From Streptomyces sp. BA2 (GTDB lineage: Bacteria > Actinomycetota > Actinomycetes > Streptomycetales > Streptomycetaceae), in contig NZ_WSRO01000002.1 in NCBI RefSeq assembly GCF_009769735.1, positions 3,236,001 through 3,300,000 of the forward strand: a stretch of 64,000 nt of DNA, in the 5' to 3' direction. Both the position numbers and the translations under genes were made by a program. The notes beneath the pieces were generated by a model that ran no database searches, was not told where the DNA came from, and worked only from the letters and a program-made list of their open reading frames with translations. The number at the start of each line of letters is the position of its first letter. Positions within the stretch are counted from its first letter, which is position 1. Of this stretch, positions 16,900 through 24,783 are shown one piece after another.

Positions 16900-17916
16900 A
16901 TGTCCCTGTGGCCCGTCTACACCGGCACGAACGAGCCCCACGACGGGATCACCCGGCTGCCCCCGCCGCCGCCCTGGCGCGCCTTCGACGGCGGCCCCGT
17001 CCTCGACACGCCCACGGACGACGGCTCGGCGACATCCCCGGACCGCGTGCACCGTGCGCATACCTACCGGGCCACGGAGACCTGCGTCCAACTGGTCAAC
17101 GCCGCCCTGTACTTGCGGCGCCCTCTCCTGGTGACGGGCCCTCCGGGGAGCGGCAAGTCGAGTCTCGCGTACGCGGTGGCACGGGAGCTGGGCCTCGGTC
17201 CCGTCCTGCGCTGGAACATCACGAGCCGCAGCGCCCTGCGCGACGGCCTCTACCAGTACGACCCGCTGTCGCGCCTCTACGCCGCGGGGCGCACGCCCAG
17301 GTCGAGGGCGCCGCGGGACGGCGCGGGCGTCGAGGACCACCTGCGCCTCGGCCCGCTCGGCACCGCACTCCTCCCCTACGACCGCCCCCGCGCGCTCCTC
17401 ATCGACGAGATCGACAAGAGCGACCTCGACCTGCCCAACGACCTCCTGAACATCCTGGAGGAGGGGCAGTACGAGATCCCCGAGCTGGTACGGATCGCCA
17501 AGCAGACCCCGAAGGCGGACCTCCTGACCGACGGCTCGGACGACCCGGTGACGGTCGAGCGCGGCCGCGTGCGCTGCCGGGCCTTCCCCTTCGTCGTCCT
17601 CACCAGCAACGGCGAGCGCGAGTTCCCGCCCGCGTTCCTGCGCCGCTGTGTCACGCTGCGCCTTCGCCAGCCGCGCGACGAGCACCTGGAGGAGATCGTC
17701 CGGGCCCACCTGGGCGAGCCCGACGCCTACGCCCGCACTCTCATCGCCCGCTTCCTGGAGCGCGGCACGGGCGGTGAACTCGCCACGGACCAGCTCCTGA
17801 ACGCGATCTACCTGACGGGGGCGGCGGGCGTCGACGCGGGCTCGCGCGACGAGCTCGCGCGGCAGTTGATGCCGTATCTGACGCAGGCCGCGGATCCGGG
17901 CCCCGATGCACTCTGA
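16900..17916 (+). CDS. MoxR-family AAA+ ATPase
   Basis: 338 residues from ATG 16900, with GGAG 11 nt upstream. Walker A is GPPGSGKSS (Lys86), Walker B is RALLIDEIDKSD, sensor 1 is FVVLTSNGEREFPPAFLRRC, and the MoxR-type insert around ILEEGQYEIPE is present. MoxR ATPases act as chaperones that remodel partner proteins, usually with a vWA-domain partner. Its 3' end overlaps the next gene by 11 nt, and the VMAP gene precedes it, so the operon order is VMAP - MoxR - vWA-like. This places it as the NTP-driven switch of the module. Confidence 0.9.
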   Translation: MSLWPVYTGTNEPHDGITRLPPPPPWRAFDGGPVLDTPTDDGSATSPDRVHRAHTYRATETCVQLVNAALYLRRPLLVTGPPGSGKSSLAYAVARELGLGPVLRWNITSRSALRDGLYQYDPLSRLYAAGRTPRSRAPRDGAGVEDHLRLGPLGTALLPYDRPRALLIDEIDKSDLDLPNDLLNILEEGQYEIPELVRIAKQTPKADLLTDGSDDPVTVERGRVRCRAFPFVVLTSNGEREFPPAFLRRCVTLRLRQPRDEHLEEIVRAHLGEPDAYARTLIARFLERGTGGELATDQLLNAIYLTGAAGVDAGSRDELARQLMPYLTQAADPGPDAL

Positions 17917-20900
17917 CGCGCCCCGGCACCGGGGCCCCGTCGCGCGGCTCGCCGATCTCCTCGCGGAGGCGGCGGACGGCTCACGGCCCACGTCGATCGA
18001 GCTTGCCGAACTGCTGTGGCTGGCACGGCAGATGGACGGTGACGCGCCGGAACGGCAGGAAGCCACCGCCGTCGTACCGCCGACGGAATCCACGCCACCG
18101 CCGGTGAGCCCGTCGCCGACGGGCGCGGAGGAACCGGCCGAGGCCGCTCCTGCGCCCGCCCCGGACGACCGGGTGCCGCTGCGGCTTCCGGCTCCTGCGG
18201 GCGGTGACGTTCCGGCGACGCCCGCCACTCCAGAGGGCCCGTCGAGCGCCACCGATTCGCCCGGCATGGCCGGTCACACCCCTGTCCGGGTCCCCGTGCC
18301 CCCGATGGTGACGCACCCCCTCACCCTGCAACGCGCCCTGCGCCCCCTCAAGCGCCGCGTCCCCTCCCCGGTGGGCCAGGTCATCGACGAGGAGGCCACG
18401 GCCCACCGCATCGCCCGCCTCGGCGGCCACCCGCGCGGCTGGCTGCCGGTCCTGCGTCCCGCCGACGAGCGCTGGCTGCGCCTGTGTCTGGTGTACGACG
18501 CGGGCCCCACCATGCCGATCTGGCGCCCCCTGGTCCACGAACTCCACACGGCGCTCGCCCAGTCCGGCATCTTCCGCACGGTGGAGCTGCACCGGGCCGA
18601 ACCGGACGGCACGGTGCCACCCCAGGCTGCCCACGCACCCGCTTCGGGCCGCACGGTCACTCTCGTGATCAGCGACTGCATGGGCCCGCAGTGGCGGGAC
18701 GGCGCGGCGGGCACCCGCTGGTACCGCACGCTGCGGCGCTGGGCGGAGCAGCTGCCGGTGGCCGTGATCCAGCCACTCCCCGAACGCCTCTGGCGCACCA
18801 CGGCCCTGCCCACGACCCCGGGCTCGCTCTCGGCCACGCACCCGGCGGCACCTTCCGCGGCTCTCGCCTTCACGCCGTACGCCGCCTCGGAGGCGCCGCC
18901 CGCCGGGGCGGTACCGATCCCGGTGCTCGAACCCGCCGGGGCGTGGCTCTCCCACTGGGCGGCGCTGGTGGCGGACGCGGGTGGGGCGCGGCTGCCGGGG
19001 GCGGTGGGGTGGCTGGGCCACGGCCCGCCGCCGCCGGACCTCGATGCCGAAGCCCCGGGAAGCACGGACATCACGGACCTCACCCCCGAGGACCTCGTAC
19101 TCCGCTTCCGCTCCACGGCATCCCCCGAGGCGTTCCGCCTGGCGGGCCATCTGGCGGTGGGCGAGCCGCAGTTGCCGGTGATGCGGCTCGTCCAGGCCGC
19201 GGTGGAGGAGCGCCCGCGCCCGCAGCACCTGGCGGAGGTGATTTTGAGCGGGATGCTTTCTTCGGGCGGGGCCGCCGGGGCGTATCAATTCCGGGACGGT
19301 GTACGGGAGTTGCTGCTGCGCACGCTGCCGCGTACCGCGCGGGGGCGTACGCGGGAACTGCTCGCCCGGGTGGGCGGTCTTATCGACGAGCGGGCGGGGG
19401 TGGCGCCGGGGGTGCTGCGGGCGGTGGCGTCTTCGCCCGGCGGGGGCGCGGCTCCTGCCGGGGAGCCTTTCGCGACGGTCACTCCGGAGAGTGTGCGGCA
19501 GTTGGGGGGAGCTTCGTCCCTGGTCGGGGGGCGGTACCGGCTAGTAAGAGCGACCGGACGCTTCTCGGCATGGCTCGCGCAAGACACCCGGCAGGGCGGT
19601 CAGACAGTGCTGGTGCAGCGCTATCCGCAGCCTGCGCAGTGGCTGCGTCTGAGCTTCGAGGGCCGCGCGCGCGAGCTCTCCCGGTTCCGTCACGCGAACG
19701 TGGCGGCCGTTCTCGACTTCGGCGTCGAGGACGACGTGCCTTACCTGGTCAGTGAGTTCGTCGACGGGCACAGCCTGCGCAACCGACTCTCGCGCTCTCC
19801 GTACGGCCTCCCCCCTGACCAGCTCCTGGCACTGATCCCCCCGCTGGCCGGGGCAGTCCGTGCCCTGCATGCCGCAGGCCTGCCCCATGGCGCCATCTCC
19901 ACCTCGTCCGTCATCGTCACAGCGCGCGGCCCGGTACTGACCGGCCTGGAGGTCTCCTCCCCCGAGCACTCGAGTACCAAGTTCGACCTGCGCGCCCTCA
20001 GCCGCGTCGTCGGCGCGATGTGCGGCGGACTCAAGCATCAGGTGGCGCAACAACTCCCCTTGGCGCTCGACGGCCTGGCCCTGCCCGAGCACATCGAACA
20101 GCGCCTGCAGCACTCCCTGCGTGACCTCGCATCCGAGGAACCGGAGCGCCGGCACCTCGGCATCGGCCAACTGATCAACCTCACTACGGAGCCCCCGCGG
20201 CAGGACCGTTCCTACTCCCTCCTGGGCCCCCTCCAAGTCACCCAGTACGGCCACCCTTTGGAAATCGACTCCCCCGAAGAGCAGGCACTCCTGTGCATGC
20301 TCTTGCTCCAGCGCGGCCGGAACGTGCCGTACGGCGAACTGACGGAGGGGATCTGGGGCCCCTCCGCCCCCGAACGCGCCGAAGGCGACCTCCGCGCCTG
20401 CGCGCACCGCCTGGCGAACACGCTGGCCCCCGAGACCCTGATCGCCGACGACGACGGCTACACCCTGCCGCTGCCGTCAGGGCCCGACCGCGTCGACCTG
20501 TTCCACTGCCAGCGGCTGGCGGCGGACGCCCAGGGCGCGTATTTCGCGGGGGACTTCACCCGCACCCGAGAGCTGGTCCGGGCCGCCCTCGGCCTGTGGC
20601 GCGGCACCCCGTTGATCGACGTCCCCGGCCCGGCGGCCCTCGCGACCCGCGTCGCCATCGCCGAACTGCGGCAGACACTGCTGCGTATGTGGGACGACCT
20701 GAACCGGCAGCAGGGCACGGCGGTGCTGGACGACCCCGAACTCTCCGCGCTCCTACAGGAGTTCCCCTACACCGAGGACGAGGTGATGGCCCCCCAAGAG
20801 GAACTCCCCAGCGACCAGCTGGACGACCTGGGTGTCCACCGGGAGACCGAGGCCGACCAGCCGGTCGCCCCGCCGACCAGCATCACCTTCGAGTACCTGG

Positions 20901-22051
20901 CCCGCCCGGCGGGACGCCAGGAGGACGTACGGCAGAACCTGGGCCGGGAGATCTCCCACCTCCTCATCCGGGGCGGCATCGGCCCCGACCTGTTCGAGAT
21001 GCGGGCAGGACCGCGGGGCTGGGAGGTGGTCGTGGCACCCGAGGTGCACGTCCTGCACGTACTGACCACGACGGTCACCGAACTGCCCGCCGCCCTTGAC
21101 GTCTTCCCCGTACTCGGGCTCGGGGTCACCCTCACCCACGAGCCGGACCCGACGGTCTCGGCGCCCGCGTTCCCCTCCGGCCTCCGGCATCTGCTCGGGC
21201 GCGACAGCAGGCGCGCCGTCGTGATCGTCTCCAGCGACCTGCACGAGCGCCTCAACCGCTCGGGCCGCCTGCAGCACCGGTTCCAGGCGGTGCCTCAGTC
21301 CGACGACTGGTACTGCGAGGTCACCACCGAGCCGCCCCCCGCCCCGGTGCCCGCCACCATCGAATCCGTCCTCCTCGGCTTCGACGGAACCCTCGCCCAG
21401 CTCTACACGGAAAAGTCGGCCCGCCACGCGGCCCGCGCCCTCACCGCGCTGATCGCCGACCGGCGCGACCCCGAGGCCGCACTGGCCGGCATCCCTCTCC
21501 TGTCCGAGCCCGGCCCGGCCGGCGGCACGGCGGACCGCATCCACCCCATGGACGTGCTCCGCGCCTTCGCCCGGCGCCGCACGCTCTCCCAGGAGCTGCA
21601 CACGCGCCTGGAGGAGATCGAGATGCAGGCCGCCCTCACCGCGAAGCCGTCGCCCCACGTCGCGAACCTCCTGCACACCCTGGCCCGGCCCGCTGAGACC
21701 CTCCGCCTGGCCATCGTCACCGACACCTCGCCGCGCGCCGTGACGGCCTATCTGGGCGCCAAGGGGCTCCACCTCCCCGGCGCCGGGATCCACGGCCGCA
21801 CCCAGGACCTCACCCTCCTCATGCCCGACCCCGACTGCCCGCGCCGGGCGCTGGAGCAACTGGGCACCCCGGCGGACCGCTGCGTCATGGTCGGTTCCTC
21901 GCCGGAGGAGGCGGCCGCCGCCCGGAGTCTGCGCATCGCGTTCATCGGGTACGCACCGGGCCGCACGGCCCGCGAGCGACTGGCCGCCGCCGGAGTGCGT
22001 ACGACGGTGAGCGATCTGTCACGCCTTGTCGACCTGCTCCACGACCGGTGA
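17906..22051 (+). CDS. Giant SAV_2336-type protein: vWA-like, pseudokinase, SARP/BTAD-like and degenerate HAD domains
   Basis: 1381 residues. About 1-60: short helical domain; 60-130: Pro/Ala linker. About 135-470: SAV_2336-type region with a vWA-like pattern, LCLVYDAGPTM (residue ~194; DxGxT where MIDAS has DxSxS) and VTLVISDCMG (~250). About 538-760: kinase fold (LVGGRYRLVRATGRF), but the catalytic Lys is absent (VLVQRYP), HRDLKPxN is HGAISTSS and DFG is TGLE, so a pseudokinase. About 770-950: winged-helix plus BTAD-like repeats as in SARP regulators (LLGPLQVTQYGHPLEI, LRACAHRLANTL). About 990-1150: unassigned alpha/beta domain. About 1155-1381: HAD fold with GFDGTL instead of DFDGTL, and motif IV VGSSPEE without Asp. 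Every enzyme-like domain has lost key residues, so a sensor or scaffold role is likely. It overlaps moxR by 11 nt. Confidence 0.75.
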   Translation: MHSDAPRHRGPVARLADLLAEAADGSRPTSIELAELLWLARQMDGDAPERQEATAVVPPTESTPPPVSPSPTGAEEPAEAAPAPAPDDRVPLRLPAPAGGDVPATPATPEGPSSATDSPGMAGHTPVRVPVPPMVTHPLTLQRALRPLKRRVPSPVGQVIDEEATAHRIARLGGHPRGWLPVLRPADERWLRLCLVYDAGPTMPIWRPLVHELHTALAQSGIFRTVELHRAEPDGTVPPQAAHAPASGRTVTLVISDCMGPQWRDGAAGTRWYRTLRRWAEQLPVAVIQPLPERLWRTTALPTTPGSLSATHPAAPSAALAFTPYAASEAPPAGAVPIPVLEPAGAWLSHWAALVADAGGARLPGAVGWLGHGPPPPDLDAEAPGSTDITDLTPEDLVLRFRSTASPEAFRLAGHLAVGEPQLPVMRLVQAAVEERPRPQHLAEVILSGMLSSGGAAGAYQFRDGVRELLLRTLPRTARGRTRELLARVGGLIDERAGVAPGVLRAVASSPGGGAAPAGEPFATVTPESVRQLGGASSLVGGRYRLVRATGRFSAWLAQDTRQGGQTVLVQRYPQPAQWLRLSFEGRARELSRFRHANVAAVLDFGVEDDVPYLVSEFVDGHSLRNRLSRSPYGLPPDQLLALIPPLAGAVRALHAAGLPHGAISTSSVIVTARGPVLTGLEVSSPEHSSTKFDLRALSRVVGAMCGGLKHQVAQQLPLALDGLALPEHIEQRLQHSLRDLASEEPERRHLGIGQLINLTTEPPRQDRSYSLLGPLQVTQYGHPLEIDSPEEQALLCMLLLQRGRNVPYGELTEGIWGPSAPERAEGDLRACAHRLANTLAPETLIADDDGYTLPLPSGPDRVDLFHCQRLAADAQGAYFAGDFTRTRELVRAALGLWRGTPLIDVPGPAALATRVAIAELRQTLLRMWDDLNRQQGTAVLDDPELSALLQEFPYTEDEVMAPQEELPSDQLDDLGVHRETEADQPVAPPTSITFEYLARPAGRQEDVRQNLGREISHLLIRGGIGPDLFEMRAGPRGWEVVVAPEVHVLHVLTTTVTELPAALDVFPVLGLGVTLTHEPDPTVSAPAFPSGLRHLLGRDSRRAVVIVSSDLHERLNRSGRLQHRFQAVPQSDDWYCEVTTEPPPAPVPATIESVLLGFDGTLAQLYTEKSARHAARALTALIADRRDPEAALAGIPLLSEPGPAGGTADRIHPMDVLRAFARRRTLSQELHTRLEEIEMQAALTAKPSPHVANLLHTLARPAETLRLAIVTDTSPRAVTAYLGAKGLHLPGAGIHGRTQDLTLLMPDPDCPRRALEQLGTPADRCVMVGSSPEEAAAARSLRIAFIGYAPGRTARERLAAAGVRTTVSDLSRLVDLLHDR

Positions 22052-22063
22052 ACTCCCGCGCCG

Positions 22064-23413
22064 CTACGCCTCCGGCGCCTTCGCGTCGTACCGGGCGAAC
22101 CCCCGCCACTTGACGGCCAGGAGCCCCACGGCGACGACGCACGCGGCGCCGCCTCCCACCACCGCGAGGCCCGGGGACCCCAGGTCTCCCACCGACCCCG
22201 CGATGAAGTCGCCGAGCCGGGGCCCGCCCGCCACCACCACGATGAAGACCCCCTGCAACCGCCCCCGCATCTCGTCCGGCACGGCCGCCTGCAGCATCGT
22301 GCTCCGGAACACCATCGAGATGGTGTCCGCACAGCCCGCCACCGCGAGGAAGAACAGCCCCAGCCACAGGTTCCGCGTCAGACCGAAGACGGCGATCGCC
22401 GTGCCCCACCCGGCCACCGCGAGCAGGATCGCGAGCCCGTGCCGCCTGACCCGCCCCAGCCACCCGGAGAACACCGCGCCGAGCAGCGCCCCCACCGCGG
22501 GCGCCGCGACGAGCAGCCCCACCGTCTTCGCGTCGCCCCCGAACCACACCACCGCCACCGCGGGGAACAGCGCCCTCGGATGCGCGAGCACCATCGCGCA
22601 CATGTCCGTGAAGAAGGTCATCCGCAGGTTCGGCCGCGTGGCGAGGAACCGCAGCCCGTCGAGGACCGAGGCCCGCTTCCTGCGGACCCCCGTCTCAGCT
22701 CCCTCCGGCCGCATCGCGGGCAGCCGCCACATCGCGTACAGCGACGCGCTGAACGCCACCGCGTCGACCGTGTACGCCGCCTGATAGCCCCACAGGCCGA
22801 CGATGAGTCCGCCCAGCATGGGGCCGAGCATCGTGCCCCCGGTCGTCGTGATCGACGACAGGGCGTTGGCCGCGGGCAGCTGCTCCGGCGGGAGGAGCCG
22901 CGGGATCATCGAGGAGCGCGCCGGCGAGTTCAGCGCCCCGCAGACCGCCTGCAGCGCGACCACGGAGTACAGGAACCACACGTGGTGGAACCCCGCGAAC
23001 GCGCCCGCGGCCAGCACGACCGAGAGCCCGCACGAGCCGAGCGACGAGTAGAGGCCCAGCTTCCGCCGGTCCACCGTGTCCGCGATCGCGCCCCCGTACA
23101 GGCCGAAGACCACCAGCGGTACCAGCGAGAAGAGCCCCACGAGGCCGACCGAGAAGCTGGAGTGCGTGATGTCGTAGACCTGGAGGGAGACCGCGAGCGC
23201 GGTCATCGCCTGCCCGATCCAGGAGATCGTGTTGCCGGCCCAGAGACGGCGGTAGTCGACGGACGTACGCAAAGGCGTCAGATCGGCGAGTATCCGCCTT
23301 TTCGCGACGGGCCCCCGGGGCTCCACTGGTAGCGGGGGCAGCGGGGGGTTGTTGTCGGCTTCGGGTATGTGGGGGCCGTCGGCTTCGTCTTCTTCCGGGG
23401 GCGTATGCGTCAC
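22064..23413 (-). CDS. MFS transporter (EntS/MFS_3-like exporter)
   Basis: 449 residues. A 45-residue acidic/Pro-rich N-terminus precedes about 12 membrane spans, opening DYRRLWAGNTISWIGQAMTALAVSLQVYD, with the loop-2 motif GAIADTVDRRKLGL and PARSSMIPRLLPPEQLPAANAL, which is typical of enterobactin/macrolide-type exporters. The substrate is unknown. I favour GTG 23413 (VTHTPPEE) because a TAGCAT box lies 5 nt upstream, with TTGATC 19 nt before that, which suggests a leaderless mRNA; GTG 23455 also has no ribosome-binding site. It converges on the VMAP operon (12-nt gap) and diverges from the MreB-like gene. Confidence 0.85.
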   Translation of the reverse strand: MTHTPPEEDEADGPHIPEADNNPPLPPLPVEPRGPVAKRRILADLTPLRTSVDYRRLWAGNTISWIGQAMTALAVSLQVYDITHSSFSVGLVGLFSLVPLVVFGLYGGAIADTVDRRKLGLYSSLGSCGLSVVLAAGAFAGFHHVWFLYSVVALQAVCGALNSPARSSMIPRLLPPEQLPAANALSSITTTGGTMLGPMLGGLIVGLWGYQAAYTVDAVAFSASLYAMWRLPAMRPEGAETGVRRKRASVLDGLRFLATRPNLRMTFFTDMCAMVLAHPRALFPAVAVVWFGGDAKTVGLLVAAPAVGALLGAVFSGWLGRVRRHGLAILLAVAGWGTAIAVFGLTRNLWLGLFFLAVAGCADTISMVFRSTMLQAAVPDEMRGRLQGVFIVVVAGGPRLGDFIAGSVGDLGSPGLAVVGGGAACVVAVGLLAVKWRGFARYDAKAPEA

Positions 23414-23576
23414 ACGGGATGCTAACTGCGCCGCCCGAGACGCGATCAAGACCACCCGTGCGGCGGCACCCCGCCCGGCTCAGCCCAGCGCGCGCGCCGC
23501 CCGCGGCCACCGCACGATGCGAGATGGGACCGTCGTCCGGCGGTCCGTACGGTCTGCGCTCTCGGGAGGATCTGCC

Positions 23577-24614
23577 ATGACCGTCAGTCTGGAGCAGTTG
23601 CGCCGCTGCCACATCGCCGTCGACCTGGGTGCCGCGAGGACCCGGGTGTTCGTGAAGGGCGCGGGTCTCGTCGTCGACGAACCGAGCGCCGCCGCCGTGA
23701 ACACGCGGACGGGCGCGCTCATCGCGGTCGGCCAGTTCGCCGAGCAGATGACGGGACGTACGCCGGGATACATCCGGGTCGTACGGCCCGTCTCCGGCGG
23801 CACCGTCGTCGACATCGAGATGGCCCAGCGCATGCTGCGCCACCTCCTCGGCGAGAAGCTCCGCCGCACCCTGCGCCGCAAGCCGCGGCTGCGCGCGGCC
23901 GCCTGCACGCCGCACGACGCGGACCCGCTGGCCCAGCGCGCCGCCGTCGAGACGATGGTCGGGCTCGGGGCGCGCAGGGTCGAGCTCGTGGACACGCTCA
24001 TCGCGGCCGCGGTCGGCTGCGGTCTTCCCGTCGAGCGGCCGGAAGCGACGATGATCCTGGTGTGCGGGGCCGCGACCACGCAGGTCGCGGTCCTTTCCCT
24101 CGGGTCGATCGTCACGGCCCAGCGGATCCCGGTCGGCGGCGAGGCCATCGACCACGCGATCGTCCAGCACCTGCGCCACCATCACGAACTGATGCTGCCC
24201 AGCCAGTCGGTACGTCCGCTCCAGCTCGCCCTGCGCGGCAACGGCCTGACCCCGCACGGTCCCGAGTCGACCGAGATCCACGGCCGCGACGTCGCCACGG
24301 GGCTCGCCCGGTCGGTGCACGTCGACACCGCCGCCGTCCGCGACGCGATCCACACCCCGCTCACCGCCGTGCTCGACGGCATCGGCAAGGTGCTGCGGGA
24401 CTGCCCGCCCGACCTGGTGGCCGACCTGGCCGATCGCGGGATCATGATGGTCGGCGGCAGCGCGCTGCTCCCGGGGCTCGACCAGATGCTGCGGGACGCG
24501 ACGGGGATGCCGGTGGCGATCGCCGAGCGGCCCGACGTGTGCGCCGTGCTGGGGCTCGGGGCGATGCTGGAGGGCAAGATCCAGCCGTTGGTCCTCAATC
24601 CTCTGTCCGGCTGA
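23577..24614 (+). CDS. MreB/Mbl-like actin-family protein
   Basis: 345 residues from ATG 23577, with GGAGG 8 nt upstream. The actin-fold motifs are VDLGAARTRVFVKG (phosphate 1), a variant phosphate-2 strand (MILVCGAATTQVAVLSLG), GGEAIDHAIVQHL, and the adenosine motif IMMVGGSALLPGLDQML. It ends with LGLGAMLE as in MreB. The order and length match MreB/Mbl proteins, which form membrane-associated filaments that guide wall synthesis. Streptomyces carry mreB in the mre cluster plus divergent paralogues used in sporulation; with no mreC, mreD or pbp genes here, this is one of the paralogues. Several normally conserved positions (DLGTANT, GGGT) are altered. Confidence 0.85.
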   Translation: MTVSLEQLRRCHIAVDLGAARTRVFVKGAGLVVDEPSAAAVNTRTGALIAVGQFAEQMTGRTPGYIRVVRPVSGGTVVDIEMAQRMLRHLLGEKLRRTLRRKPRLRAAACTPHDADPLAQRAAVETMVGLGARRVELVDTLIAAAVGCGLPVERPEATMILVCGAATTQVAVLSLGSIVTAQRIPVGGEAIDHAIVQHLRHHHELMLPSQSVRPLQLALRGNGLTPHGPESTEIHGRDVATGLARSVHVDTAAVRDAIHTPLTAVLDGIGKVLRDCPPDLVADLADRGIMMVGGSALLPGLDQMLRDATGMPVAIAERPDVCAVLGLGAMLEGKIQPLVLNPLSG

Positions 24615-24702
24615 TCTGGCTGAACTTCGCCGGGTCAGGCCTCACCTCGGGCGATGCTCTCCACGAACGGCAGTGGGGTTCTCTGGTTCTGGAGGGGCGT
24701 GG

Positions 24703-24783
24703 ATGGTGGTTTCGTTGCTGAGCCTGGTCGAGAAGGCGCGAGGCGGCGGGGCAGGACGGGACGCGATCGGCGCCGCGCGATGA
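24703..24783 (+). CDS. 26-residue leader ORF coupled to the histidine kinase
   Basis: ATG 24703 with GGAGGGG at 24691-24697 (7-nt spacing from GGAGG) encodes MVVSLLSLVEKARGGGAGRD and six more residues. Its TGA overlaps the kinase ATG (ATGA at 24780-24783). The kinase start has no ribosome-binding site of its own, so its translation may depend on this ORF. It could also be a non-functional by-product of an alternative GTG start (24699) for the kinase, but that GTG lies too close to the Shine-Dalgarno sequence. Confidence 0.5.
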   Translation: MVVSLLSLVEKARGGGAGRDAIGAAR

